Below, in pieces: positions 14,669 through 26,787 of a stretch of DNA of 64,000 bases. The stretch spans positions 62,001 through 126,000 of the forward strand of contig JAQFWX010000045.1 in NCBI GenBank assembly GCA_027605045.1. Reading direction: 5' to 3'. The number at the start of each line of letters is the position of its first letter. The first letter of the stretch is position 1. A program made the position numbers and the translations under genes. Below the pieces are notes generated by a model that had not been told where the DNA came from, did not search any database, and saw only the letters and a program-made list of their open reading frames with translations. The stretch is from Phallus indusiatus. Taxonomy: Eukaryota; Basidiomycota; Agaricomycetes; Phallales; Phallaceae.

Positions 14669-17536
14669 ATGACTACCCCAACTATTTTGAAGACACCTTC
14701 TAACGAACGATTTTTATCAAGAAATTATAAGCAAAGACATCCTCATTACACTGTTCCTTCAGTAACTCCAATGCATAGTCCGAAGTTAACCAAGACGCCA
14801 TCCAAAAGCACTCAGTATGAGTCATCGTTGCTTTTTCGCAAACGTATTCCAGTACCGTACGGTGGCAGCGAGCAGTCGGACAGTGACGAAGACGATGACG
14901 ATGATCTGGAGTCTCCCTCGTCGCGTCGTCGACGATCCCCATTCCCGTCACAATGTGCATCTCCCTTTTTTGGAGCCTGGGGAACGCGAGAACCAAAGGA
15001 ATCAACCTCCAATCAACCTATTCTCGACGACGAAGGATTGTTCCTAGTATCGACCGCTGTCTCCACACCGGTAAAAAACACGACTCAACCTCGCACACGA
15101 ACGCCTTCTCACTCGACCACCCCTGCTTTTCCTCGTCTGAGTCCGCTTCCATTTGTTCAAACGCATTTTCCTCAAACGCCAGCCGAAACTGAATGGCATC
15201 TTGGAAGGCAGACAGAATCAATGACCAAGCTCAGTTTACGGGACGACCACGGCCCCAAACGTTCCAAACTTCGCAACAAGCTAACATTGAATCAGTTCAA
15301 ATCTTCACCATCACCGACTAGTCGGTATCGCGGTCGAAAGCGGTCGTTCGATGGCAACGAACTTCCCCGGACTATGGGTGATTTGTTTGAGTCCTCTTCC
15401 GAGACACCCATAACAACCACCTTCCGGTTGCCAGGTAGCAACCTAACCACGCCCTACCTTCCCGTCCCAACATTTGACTCTCTCATTTCTTCGTCGCCGT
15501 GCCGTTCCCAAACATCCCTGAAATCAAACGTACATACGGAGGCGCCATCGAAATCCGAGGTGGAGCCCATCCCCAAGAAATACAAACCTCGTGATTCAGG
15601 CATAGCCGGCATTGATGACTCTCTCGACATCTTGGACACGGCCGTTGCACAACGGTTGATGAGCGATGACTGTATCGACCTTGTTACACCTAGTCTCGAG
15701 CCTTCAACACACTCAGCCTGGCCGGTTGAGCTCACTGATCCCTCAAATGTGGACCAGTTGGATGATATCATATTCAAAACTCTGGCTACAGGAGCAGCGG
15801 CAAATAAGGATAAGAAGCCGGTTCCAGGAACGCCAGTGAAGAGAGCTCAATATGCACATTCTCGACCTTGGATGACTGCTGCTAAGCCTGCTGACATCCT
15901 ACGAGGCGCAGGAGGTATGTTTTTTCTTCTCTTAGATGGACGCATAATTCATAAACTTCTTAGTTCCTCGCAAGTCATTGCCGTTATCCTTTCCCAGCCT
16001 TTCACAGCTTCAAAACTCGCCGGATGCCAGTCCTTCAGAAAGGTCATTCACCCAAAGAAAGCCTTATGGTATACTGGGTCAAGGTCGTCCCAGTCTGACG
16101 ATGGGCCGAGCCAGTGGTGCCAAGCTAGTCTTGGGTAGAAGAAATAGTAGTGGTGCCTTTTCAACTAGTTCCAGCGAAGGTAGTTTGCTGGGTACTCCCG
16201 CCAAACTCAGCTTTACTGGTAATGATTTTACAGTCCATTTTATGTCAAATTCTCATTCATCTATTTAAGATAAACACTCGCCAATCATTCCTCCTCGTTC
16301 GACCAAAGTTTCGCCTAGACCTTCTGTCCAGTATTTAAATAAGCTTACGAATGAATTCGAGCGTCCCGGTAAATTCGAAAGAGAATTCACGACTCTCGAT
16401 AATCTTGGTACTGGGGAGTTTGGTAGTGCTCTCAAGGTCAAATCGAAATCCGGAAATGATGATGATGTTTATGCCGTGAAGAAATCCAAACGGTTGGAAG
16501 GACCTAAACATCGGTTAGTGACTTATTCTCGTATAACATCACTCCCGATTCTAACTATCACTAATTCAGACGGCGGTTGCGTGAAGAAGTTGATGTTCTC
16601 CGTCATCTCGCGAAGGAAGGAGCTCCCGATGGACATCCTAACGTTCTCAAGTATATAGATAGTTGGGAACAGGATGATGTTCTGTTCATCCAAACTGAAC
16701 TATGTGAATTGGGAGATCTTGCGACATTCCTAGCTGAATATGGCTCGCATTTTGTGGCATTGGACGAAGCTCGTATATGGAAAATGACTGCAGAACTGAT
16801 TAATGTAAGTTTGCTTTTCGCTCGTTCGGCTAGGTGTGTTGGGCTGATTTTCTCTAAGGGTCTACAATTCATCCACCGCTCAGGCGTTGTTCATTTGGAT
16901 ATTAAACCTGCCAATATATTTATCACAAACCAGGGCCGATTTAGGATCGGTGATTTCGGGATGGCGTCTTTATGGCCAAGGAAAGACAAACAAGATGGGT
17001 TTGAACGAGAAGGCGACAGAGAATATATGGCGCCTGAGGTTTTGCAGGGAAGGTATGGTCCAGCTGCGGATATGTTCAGGTGAGTTTATTCCCTTATGAT
17101 GTATGTGGTAATAGTTTAACAATTTTTCGGATAGTCTCGGTATGATTTTACTAGAGGCGACTGCGAACATTGTGGTGCCAGACATGTAGGCATATGATCC
17201 TCTCTTATCCTGTACAATACTGACGCGTACTTTAGGGGAAATGAATGGCATATGCTGCGGAACGATAACTTTTCTGCTGTGGATTTTGCACCATCTGGAT
17301 TTCAACCTCGTAGCGCGGAGCTCGTTGACTTAATCACCGGTCTAATGCGCTCCAAGCAGGCATTTCGCCTTACCTCTCAACAAGTATATAATCATCCGGT
17401 AGTTTCTCGCGCAAGGACGGCGATGTCGGATAAATTAGCTCACGCTATGTCTAACGACCTGCCTGTCTTCTCTGCAAGCCCTTTGGGCGGCGAACCAGAA
17501 ATGTACTTGACGAACGTTCTGTACGTGACACTGTAA
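14669..17536 (+). CDS. WEE1: Wee1-family cell-cycle kinase
   Basis: This mitotic inhibitor kinase phosphorylates the inhibitory Tyr of Cdc2/Cdk1. The start is the ATG at 14669. A long Ser/Pro/Thr-rich N-terminal regulatory region has many SP/TP sites (TPTILKTPS, TPSKSTQ, SPSSRRRRSPFPS, AFPRLSPLP). Introns follow at about 15917 and 16219. The kinase domain opens FEREFTTLDNLGTGEFGSA (glycine loop) with VYAVKKSKRLEGPKHR (catalytic Lys). It continues RRLREEVDVLRHL, VLFIQTELCELGDL, GVVHLDIKPANIFIT (catalytic loop), RIGDFGMAS (DFG) and EGDREYMAPEVLQGRYGPAADMF, whose EGDxxYMAPE is the Wee1 signature. The end is DKLAHAMSNDLPVFSASPL... with the stop at 17534-17536. All splice phases checked are consistent, so the gene is intact. 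Confidence 0.95.
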
Positions 17537-17906
17537 TTTTGCTTGGGGGCAACATTTTTTTCTTTTTTTCCCTTTCACCTTCATTCCTTTCCATCTTCCA
17601 TTCATATAATTGCATTATAAAACCCTTTTCTTCCAATTGCATTAAATTCATGTTCAATTTTGTTATGAGTCCATGTTTATACGACGTCTCGTTCCTTGTT
17701 TACCGCTTTAATACCTGGTTATACCTATTGAAATATTTCAACTAATCATTGCAACTTTACAGTTATGCATCATAAAAGGGATTATGTACATAGTAGTAGG
17801 ACAATATAGGGATTATGGTTACGAGTAGTACAAAATACGTGGGTCAACTATGAAGCCTGTTAGATAAGCAAGTAATTGCGAAGTTCTTAGTTGGCCAAGT
17901 GCCACC
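17537..17906. other. WEE1-TAPT1 intergenic region
   Basis: This 370-bp tandem gap has a T-rich WEE1 3' flank and then the TAPT1 promoter. It ends in GCCACCATGG at 17901-17910, which matches the optimal Kozak context for the TAPT1 start. Nothing else was recognised. Confidence 0.5.
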
Positions 17907-20279
17907 ATGGTGGTACTTGAAACGCCTCCAAGAGGTCGACGACCTGATGTACATCGGCTTAGGACATCTCAAGTATCTGACAGAGAAACTACCACCCAGG
18001 TTACCCGTCGACTATCGTTGTCTGCCATTCCTGTTAATGCAAACATCGACGACGAAAACCGAATAACATCGACATCCATCAATCCGACCGTTTCACCCAG
18101 AAACACAGACCCCATTGATATTCACCAAAACGCAGAGGTGGAAACCAAAATCTACAAATCCTTACCGCCTTCACCCGTGTCTTTATCCCCTGCTCGCTCG
18201 TCTAATCATCTTAGCAGTTCGAAATACCAAGGCCTTTCAACGGTTCCACCATTCTCTATATGGGACTATCTTCGAGAGGAGCTTCTCGCTACCGATTTTG
18301 ATTCACATCAGGAATTGAAGTGGGAACGTGTTAGTAACTTTCTAAGCGTTCCACTAGCCATTGAGAAGGCAGGTCATCATCCCGGAGGTTTCTCACAAGT
18401 GCTGACTACTATACAGATATTGTTCTTTGGATGTATCTTATGTTCTGACTCGCTGTTATATTCTTTTACTGTTCTTCCTATTCGCTTTTCATTGGCCATT
18501 TTTCGACTACTCCGAAACTCTCTTTCGAGATCCGTCAAGTTTCTCCCACCTTCTCAAAAGGCCGATATATTGGCATCTTTGTTGATTGTTTTCTCAATCA
18601 TTATTTTAACCCCGTTTACCGACATCAGCAAAATTTACCACTCGATAAGAGGTCAAGAAACCATAAAGCTTTATGTCATATTCAATGCTCTTGAGGTTCG
18701 AGTGATTTCTAATTCTGCGAGTCGTGCAGTTATCTTATATGACAGATCGCCGATAGACTGTGTACTTCCTTTGGTCAAGATATCATTGATTGTCTTTTTT
18801 CGCGTTCCACTCTTCTCCCACTCTCACGGAGCCAACGGTTTGGGACACCCATTATCCGACCATTGGTATATTTCGTCTTGGCGATGGCATATACAAGTAC
18901 GCTTTTCATCCAGTTCCTCAAATAAATTATTCATCGGTCAATTTTGGGACAGTTGCACATACGCTTGTCCTCATTTATCAGCTGACATCCTTAAACGTCG
19001 CGATTAATTCCTACGATCACTCCCTCTTGACCCTCTTAGTATCGAACCAGTTTGTCGAGATCAAAGGAAGGTTCGTGATTGTCGTTTCTTGTCATAAGTA
19101 TACGACTCAATCAAAAATCACAGTGTGTTCAAGAAGTTCGAGAAAGACAATCTATTTCAGATTCTTTGTGCAGGTATTGTTCTCCTGTTCCTGTGTGGTA
19201 CCCTTCAAGATATGAACCTTTTTCTGTAGATATCGTTGAGAGATTTCAGCTTGCTCTTATGTTATTTGCCATAGCTGCTCGAAATCTGATTGAGATTTCA
19301 GGATCTGAATTAGATCCTACCGAGTCAGTTAGCTTGCCCCAAAGTTTCGGATGGGCTCGGAAAGGAAACATTGTCTGGCGAGTTTTTTCGGTAAATCAAT
19401 TAGATTTTTGTGACTTGTGAAATTGACACACTTATCAGCCTCTCATGACAGTTATGCTGTCTGAAATTTTGGTGGATTGGCTAAAACACGCGTTTATCAC
19501 TAAATTTAATCATATTCGATCGTCGGTGTATGAACGGTATACTGATGTTTTATGTCGAGACCTCTCCAGCGCAAGTGCTACCGGAAGAAAGGGTGCTCGC
19601 AAGGTAAGTCTCGAGCATCGCATGACTATGTTAATGACAATATTAATGGTTTTTTTTTGCTAGCATACTTATGTCGATCAATCGCCACTTGTAGCTAGAC
19701 GGTTGGGTTTCGCAGCCATTCCTATGTCCGTTCTGTGTGTCATTGTCACTAGGCAATGTCTAGTCCTAATGCAAGATACGAATTTTAATGGATCTATAAC
19801 TGCCTATATAATTCATAACTACAAATGGATTATACTTGGTGCATTGTTCTGGCTATGGTGAGTACCATGCTCTTGGGTCTCTGTCGAAAATTTATTCCAT
19901 TTTTCTAGTCTGGTAGTAGTGAAAGTTATTCTCGGAGTTCATCTTATCACCTATGCAACTCTGCGTAGAGACGGTATGGAGAAACGAATCGCAGAGGACT
20001 CTATTAACGATTTTGGTCGTGACCCCATTGGGGAGAGTAAACAAGAGCAGGTATTTAGGTTTACTGTCCCGAGACATATAATTCTTTTGATGAGTAACCT
20101 ATGTTCTTCAGAAATATAACAAGGAATTGAAGGTCCTACTTGATCGTTCGGAGTATGACGCGCCTGCTCTTGGGGGACACGGGGAACAAAAGGAGGACGC
20201 AGCGAGCAGTGACGGAAAGAAAAAACGACCAAAACTAGAAGACTTGACGAGATTTACGATGGTCAAACGGATATGGTGA
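17907..20279 (+). CDS. TAPT1/EMP65 family ER membrane protein
   Basis: This is a multi-pass membrane protein of the TAPT1 (DUF747) family; the yeast member Emp65 works with Slp1 in ER quality control of soluble proteins. The ATG at 17907 sits in a textbook Kozak context. After a Ser/Pro-rich N-terminus the family core reads WDYLREELLATDFDSHQELK, WERVSNFLSVPLAIEK, LCSDSLLYSFTVLPIR, ISKIYHSIRGQETIKLYVIF. The intron after FNALE joins IADRLCTSFGQDIIDCLF; further exons read VAHTLVLIYQLTSLNVAINS, LLTLLVSNQFVEIKGSVF, ADIVERFQLALMLFAIAARN and EILVDWLKHAFITKFNHI. The C-terminus is basic (KKKRPKLEDLTRFTMVKRIW). About nine exons with matching phases; intact. Confidence 0.92.
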
Positions 20280-20463
20280 TATGAGATAAGAATTGTTGGT
20301 ACATCAATACAATGCTATACATCTTTCACATTCTCGAGAGAGAGAACTGACTAGTTATATACATAAACCCGAAAACATGAAATTATAATTTAATCTCAAA
20401 AGTAGAAGGAAACTCGTGGAACTACTGGCTAGTAATATTCGTGTTCTTTACGTTCCAAATTTG

Positions 20464-21045
20464 CTACTTGGCTTCGAACGTAGCAAACGAATGGCACCCA
20501 TGTCTGCGCGTTAAATCATCTTCGTGTTCGTTTATAGGACTCAATGGTCGTAAGGTGCCCGACGGGTCGTGAATGACGTAGTTTCTTCTAGTCGTGGGTG
20601 GCCGTCTCAGGCTAGAGTGGTCTCCTGTTGGGAAGGGGACGCGACTGTCACTTTGAATTTTCACCCTTGGCGGCTCGAAAATATTTTCTTTCTCCAAGTC
20701 GTGCCGAGACCGCCTCGGCTCGAATATTCCCATGTCATTATCTTCGCGAGCATTTGAGCCATGATCCGGAGGTTGAATGGGGGCACATGGCAGTGCCAGA
20801 GCGGCGAAGGGAAGAGAGTCATCCCTTTGGGCGAATATGTCTCGCATGAACCTTCCCCTCGCCAGGTCGACCGCGGTAGACTGCAGCGGAGCACTGATAT
20901 CTCTCTTGTTCACCCTTGTCAATGGCATTGACTGTGTGTGTCTAAGCCTAATCCCCTCAACTGAATGAACAAGTTTCCGTACCGAGATGGAGAGTCGCCT
21001 TCTTGTAGGAGTGGGAGTGTTAGTCTCTGTGTAAAATGGAGGCAT
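20464..21045 (-). CDS. Hypothetical protein, no recognised family
   Basis: A single uninterrupted frame of about 193 codons runs from the ATG at 21045 (MPPFYTETNTPTPTRRR). The frame also extends upstream of this ATG without a better start. The protein is Arg/Pro/Ser-rich and looks disordered, with basic (RRRLSISVRKLVH) and acidic (NAREDNDMG) patches and an FMRDIFAQRDDS segment, but no domain I recognise. The frame length and the clean gap to the PCNA stop argue for a gene. The lack of introns is unusual among its neighbours, and chance cannot be excluded. Confidence 0.5.
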   Translation of the reverse strand: MPPFYTETNTPTPTRRRLSISVRKLVHSVEGIRLRHTQSMPLTRVNKRDISAPLQSTAVDLARGRFMRDIFAQRDDSLPFAALALPCAPIQPPDHGSNAREDNDMGIFEPRRSRHDLEKENIFEPPRVKIQSDSRVPFPTGDHSSLRRPPTTRRNYVIHDPSGTLRPLSPINEHEDDLTRRHGCHSFATFEAK

Positions 21046-21381
21046 TGATTTGAGATATAGAATCACTTGTATTTGATTCTCTTTATACGCCACGTAATGT
21101 CCTCACATCATTGGTCCAACGTCCTTTCTAACCTTTGTTCGTCATTGTGCCCACAAGGCCATGGCCATTCAGCCTAGTTTATTGCCTGTCCGCTATCTCA
21201 CATGCTTCAGGACCGAAACGGAGTGGAAAATTAGTACATTCAAATGGAACAAAAATAATTTTTTCAATGAGTAGACGTGACGCGTCTTATACTATGTACG
21301 AGACGTATACCACGCGTAATATATGTACATTGTCCGGTTCGCGATAGGAGTATGTGCTGTCATGAAGCATCTATCAGATGC
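21046..21381. other. PCNA 3' flank and promoter of the hypothetical gene
   Basis: A 336-bp gap between two minus-strand genes. Two ACGCGT/ACGCGTA-type sites occur near 21279 and 21308, but with no clear target. No coding signal was seen. Confidence 0.35.
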
Positions 21382-22730
21382 TCATTCGTCTCCGATTTTG
21401 GGTGCAAGGTAATATTGAATGGCTCCTTGCCCGAAATGGTAGGCCACCTAACGATAACACAAAAAGGGGCCGTTAGAACAATCATACATTCATAAGCATA
21501 GGATACGTTCACTTACCAGTAAGGGTACCTCACTGTGCATTTTCAGTTGTACAACGTCGACAAGGCTACCACCTTTCGTAAAGTTCACCAGATATTTCAA
21601 GGAGAATGTAAGAGAGACGGCTTGAGACATTTGGATAGCGACACCGCCTGAATCACCACTATCATCATCCTCGGACTTTTTAGCACGTTTTGAGCCTTTT
21701 TTGTCCTTAGAAGCAGTTGAACGTTTCCGTTTCTTCTTATTCGAAGACTCCTCTCCTCCTCCTCTTCCTCGTTCTCTTCATCCTCTTTCTCTGCTTCACC
21801 ATCAGAATTCTTATCCGAATCGGCCTTGCCGTTCTCTTCTTCCGCATCGTCGCCTCCTTCGTCTTCATTCTCACCCTCTTCGTTTTCTTCTTTTTTGATT
21901 TTTTCTTTCTTGACTTTGCTTTTGCTGCTCTTGCTGCTTCCATTCTTTTGGTCCTCTCCTTCTTCTTTTTCTTTTTTGACGCCCCAATCGGCGAAACGCC
22001 GACGAGCAGAATCCGTTTGTTTCAGAAGGACGACTGCGTTGGCTGCCTCTCCATCGCTCGCGAAACGTACACCCTCTTTAGAAACATCGATACGAACAGA
22101 TTCACTCAATTGAGCGAGGTCTCGGATAATTCGACTGAATTCTGTCGCAGACATAGTTACGCATGCCTCATAATCCGTGTCTGGAATTCCTAGTGCGTCG
22201 GTGTCGATATCCATCAACTTCATGTCGTATTCAGCAACACGGTCAGAATCTTTTGTCGACAGCTTCAGTCCGATGAAAGAGTGTATATAAAACAGGAACA
22301 CCGACTTTTAGCCTCATAAATAAGGTTTAAGGTGTCACCATTGTCTGTGGCTTTAAGAGTAACCATATCGTCGTCTTTGGCACATTTCAAAACTTTTGTC
22401 AAAGAGTTCAGGTTAACGCCCAACGGCATGGGTCTGTCGCAGCGGTACATGTCGAAGCCCGCGGCATCAAGATTCACAGCCACCAACGCAACGTGTGAAT
22501 TGTCCATGGCTTGTAAAGCCTAGGCAGTTTTCATAAGAATAAAAAAGAATAGGCAATGAAATACACGCACCAGGCCTTCTTCATTGCATTCGAAATTGGC
22601 ATCGGTGACCAATTCTTTAATTGCTGTTACGCGCGTTAAATACAAACACAGATATGATAATGAAACACGATCCCGCACCGTCAAGTAGTCTTTTTAAGAC
22701 ACTGGCTGACTGTAAACGCGCTTCTAACAT
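21382..22730 (-). CDS. PCNA: PCNA (sliding clamp) with a long charged insertion; one apparent frameshift
   Basis: This is the DNA polymerase processivity clamp. The start at 22730 gives MLEARLQSASVLKRLLDAIKEL, then LVTDANFECNEEGL, ALQAMDNSHVALVAV, FDMYRCDRPMPLGVNL (centre-loop region) and VTLKATDNGDTLNLIYEAK. The intron 22248-22309 joins NSDRVAEYDMKLMDID; the interdomain part and second domain follow with SATEFSRIIRDLAQLSESV and GVRFASDGEAANAVVLLKQT. Here about 120 residues rich in Lys and Glu, with KKKRKR, replace a short loop (21645-22010). The family resumes with VAIQMSQAVSLTFSLKYLVNFTK, VQLKMHSEVPLL and, after the last intron, VAYHFGQGAIQYYLAPKIGDE. One base is missing at about 21750-21754 inside the insert's GAG repeat, and the downstream domain is in the shifted frame. 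Start and end match the family exactly. Confidence 0.94.
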
Positions 22731-22822
22731 GACTGGGAGGAAGTGGTGAAAGATAAGAAAATTGACGCGTCGCGTTCGCCTGGGTCGGAGCTTGAAAGCG
22801 CGTCCCGTCGCTTCGCAGAGCC
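22731..22822. promoter_or_regulatory. 92-bp bidirectional promoter PCNA / THI6 with MCB
   Basis: Only 92 bp separate the PCNA start (minus) and the THI6 start (plus). ACGCGT at 22765-22770, followed directly by CGCG, is 35 bp upstream of the PCNA ATG. In yeasts the same box drives G1/S transcription of the PCNA gene through MBF. That it also affects THI6 is only a possibility. Confidence 0.65.
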
Positions 22823-25013
22823 ATGGCCCGAATTGACTGTTCATTGTATCTCGTCACAGGAAGAGAGTTACTTCCTCCGGGGAAGGTACATATCCAATCT
22901 CCTAGTATGATATTAGTTATATTTCGAATTTTAGGATTATCTTGAGTCTGTGGAAGAGGTACAGTCATCTATATTATGATATCCTGAGTTTATTATTCAT
23001 CCTTCCTAGGCTATCAAGGGCGGTGTCACTGTTGTTCAAGTATATGGTCTATTGCATTATCTTGACCGATCTAATTTGAATTCAAGGTTAGAGAGAAGAA
23101 TGTCGACACAAAGGAGGTCGGGGTCATGTGTCCAAATCATGGAGTGATATTTATGAAAACTTCACTAGTTTCTGGAAATCGCACGTAAAACGAAGACAAT
23201 ATGCCAAAAATATGGTGTTCCTATCATCATAAACGATCGTATTGATATTGCCCTGGCTATCCAGGCCGATGGCGTCCACCTCGGTCAATCAGATATGCCT
23301 ATTGCTATCGCGAGACAATTATTGCCTCCTGGCGCAATCATTGGGACATCTGTGAACACGGTTCAGGAAGCAGAGAAAGCTAAAGAATGTGGTATTGATT
23401 ACGTTGGGATTGGTGCCGTATGGGATACATCGACTAAGAAATTGACTGCACCCGTTATCGGAATCCGAGGTATTGGGGCCATTCTCGAGGTATTCAAAAA
23501 TACCGATATTCAAGCAGTCGCTATAGGTTTGTCCTTTGATAATCGCTTACTTCCATCTATTCACTTTTTTACTAGGTGGTATCAAAATCTCAAATGCACT
23601 ACAAGTACTCCATGGTGGTGTAGCGCCCTCAGACTACCGCTCTTTGGATGGCCTAGCCATCGTCAGTGAGATCATGGCATCTCAACAACCTCTTGAACAA
23701 GCGAAGAGGTTACGCCATATAATCAATTCATTCAAGTCATCGAAAATACCTCCCGTGTTCTCTTCTCAACACACCAAGTATGACGTCACCTTCCTTGTCG
23801 GTCAAGCCGGCCAACTACTCAAATCTGTTCGAAATCTTAGTCCTTTGGTCCATCAAGTAAAGCAACACTACTATTGTTCTGATCTGATAAACTGAGCACA
23901 TTTAGATCACGAATATTGTAGTTACGACACAGTCGGCAAATGCGACTTTGGCCCTCGGTGCTTCTCCCATAATGTCAAACGCTTCCGAAGAAATGTCAGA
24001 TCTAAGCAAAATAATTGGCGGCCTTTTGATTAACATTGGGACGATTTCCAATAAAGCATGTATGCTGCTTGCTGGTATGTTGGTGTTTTGACTATGTTAG
24101 CTGCAAGTATCTATGTTATCCGAAAGGGCAACTTGCCAATTTAAATCGAAAACCCAGTACGTATGTGAAATTTCGTTTCAATATTTTTCACCTCACACAT
24201 CACAACAGTTGTACTCGATCCTGTTGCTGCTGGCGCGACTGCTTATCGTAAAGATGCTACTGAAGGTAGACCACAGTTTATGGCTCAAATAAGTTCATCA
24301 ATATTTATTTCATTAGAATTTCTCAATGAATTCCAGCCTACTGTAATAAAGGGGAATGCTGGAGAAATAGGTGCTCTCGTTGGTTCATTGGAAGTGAGTG
24401 GCATCAAGAGCAATTCTCTATTCCTCGGGTTTATTTAAGAGCAGGCGAAATCTCGTGGGGTGGATAGTATTGGGCCAGGTCTTTCTAATCCAGCAGCGGT
24501 GGTTCGACAACTAGCACGAAGACAACGTCAGCTATTGACCTTTCATTTTCAGTGCAGCATGATTTGACATTTTTTCAGGCGCTATCATTCTTTTGACAGG
24601 AGAAACGGATTGGATTTCTGACGGTGATGTCGTCTTGAAAGTGACAAATGGCCATCCCTATTTAGGTAGCATTACGGGCAGCGGCTGTATGCTCGGTACA
24701 TGCATTGCCACATTCTGTGCGGCTGCTAATCTGTCAGCCTCAACATCTCCGTCAGAGTCGACTGATCGCTTATTAGTCAACGGTGATATGTTGGTAGCTA
24801 CCCTTGGCGGGTAAGTTAATTTTCTCATACGTGGTTTTTTGAGTTGTGAGACTGGACCGTAGGTTGCTCGCTCTCACTATCGGGTCTGAGTTGGCAGGGG
24901 AACGAACAGATGTGAAAGGTACAGGAACGTTTTTACCAGGTTTAATAGATGAACTGTTTCATCTCACTCCCGAGTGTATTGTCGAGAGAGCAAAAGTTGA
25001 AATTGTTACTTGA
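22823..25013 (+). CDS. THI6: Bifunctional thiamine-phosphate synthase / hydroxyethylthiazole kinase
   Basis: This enzyme joins the pyrimidine and thiazole halves of thiamine and phosphorylates the thiazole. The start ATG at 22823 gives MARIDCSLYLVTGRELLPPGK. The ThiE half reads YLESVEEAIKGGVTVVQVREK, FLEIARKTKTICQKYGVPII, INDRIDIALAIQADGVHLGQ, IIGTSVNTVQEAEKAK, DYVGIGAVWDTSTKK and GGIKISNALQVLHGG. The ThiM half reads NIVVTTQSANATLALGASPIMS, INIGTISNKACMLLAG, VVLDPVAAGATAYRKDAT, PTVIKGNAGEIGALVGS, GSITGSGCMLGTCIA (catalytic Cys region) and ends VERAKVEIVT. About ten short introns in phase; intact. Thiamine-riboswitch control is known for some fungal THI genes, but I saw no TPP-binding motif here. 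Confidence 0.95.
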
Positions 25014-25108
25014 ATAATAGATACCAGATCCTGTGTTGTAATACATATGTAATACTGTACACCCTTAATCCTGGTCAAAATACAGCGTAATAAACAGGAA
25101 TCTGATAG

Positions 25109-26671
<1,563 letters not shown>

Positions 26672-26787
26672 TGATGTTTCGGCTCAGTTTCTAAATCCGG
26701 TAATAGAATTCGTAGGCTAATACACGCTGCTACTGGCTACATATGTCATTATTATATACTCTCAAAATATTACAAAATAGAGAATTA

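Noticed and set aside
21717..22193. 158-codon plus-strand frame with hydrophobic runs
   Set aside because: It is the antisense of the Lys/Glu-rich insert of PCNA.
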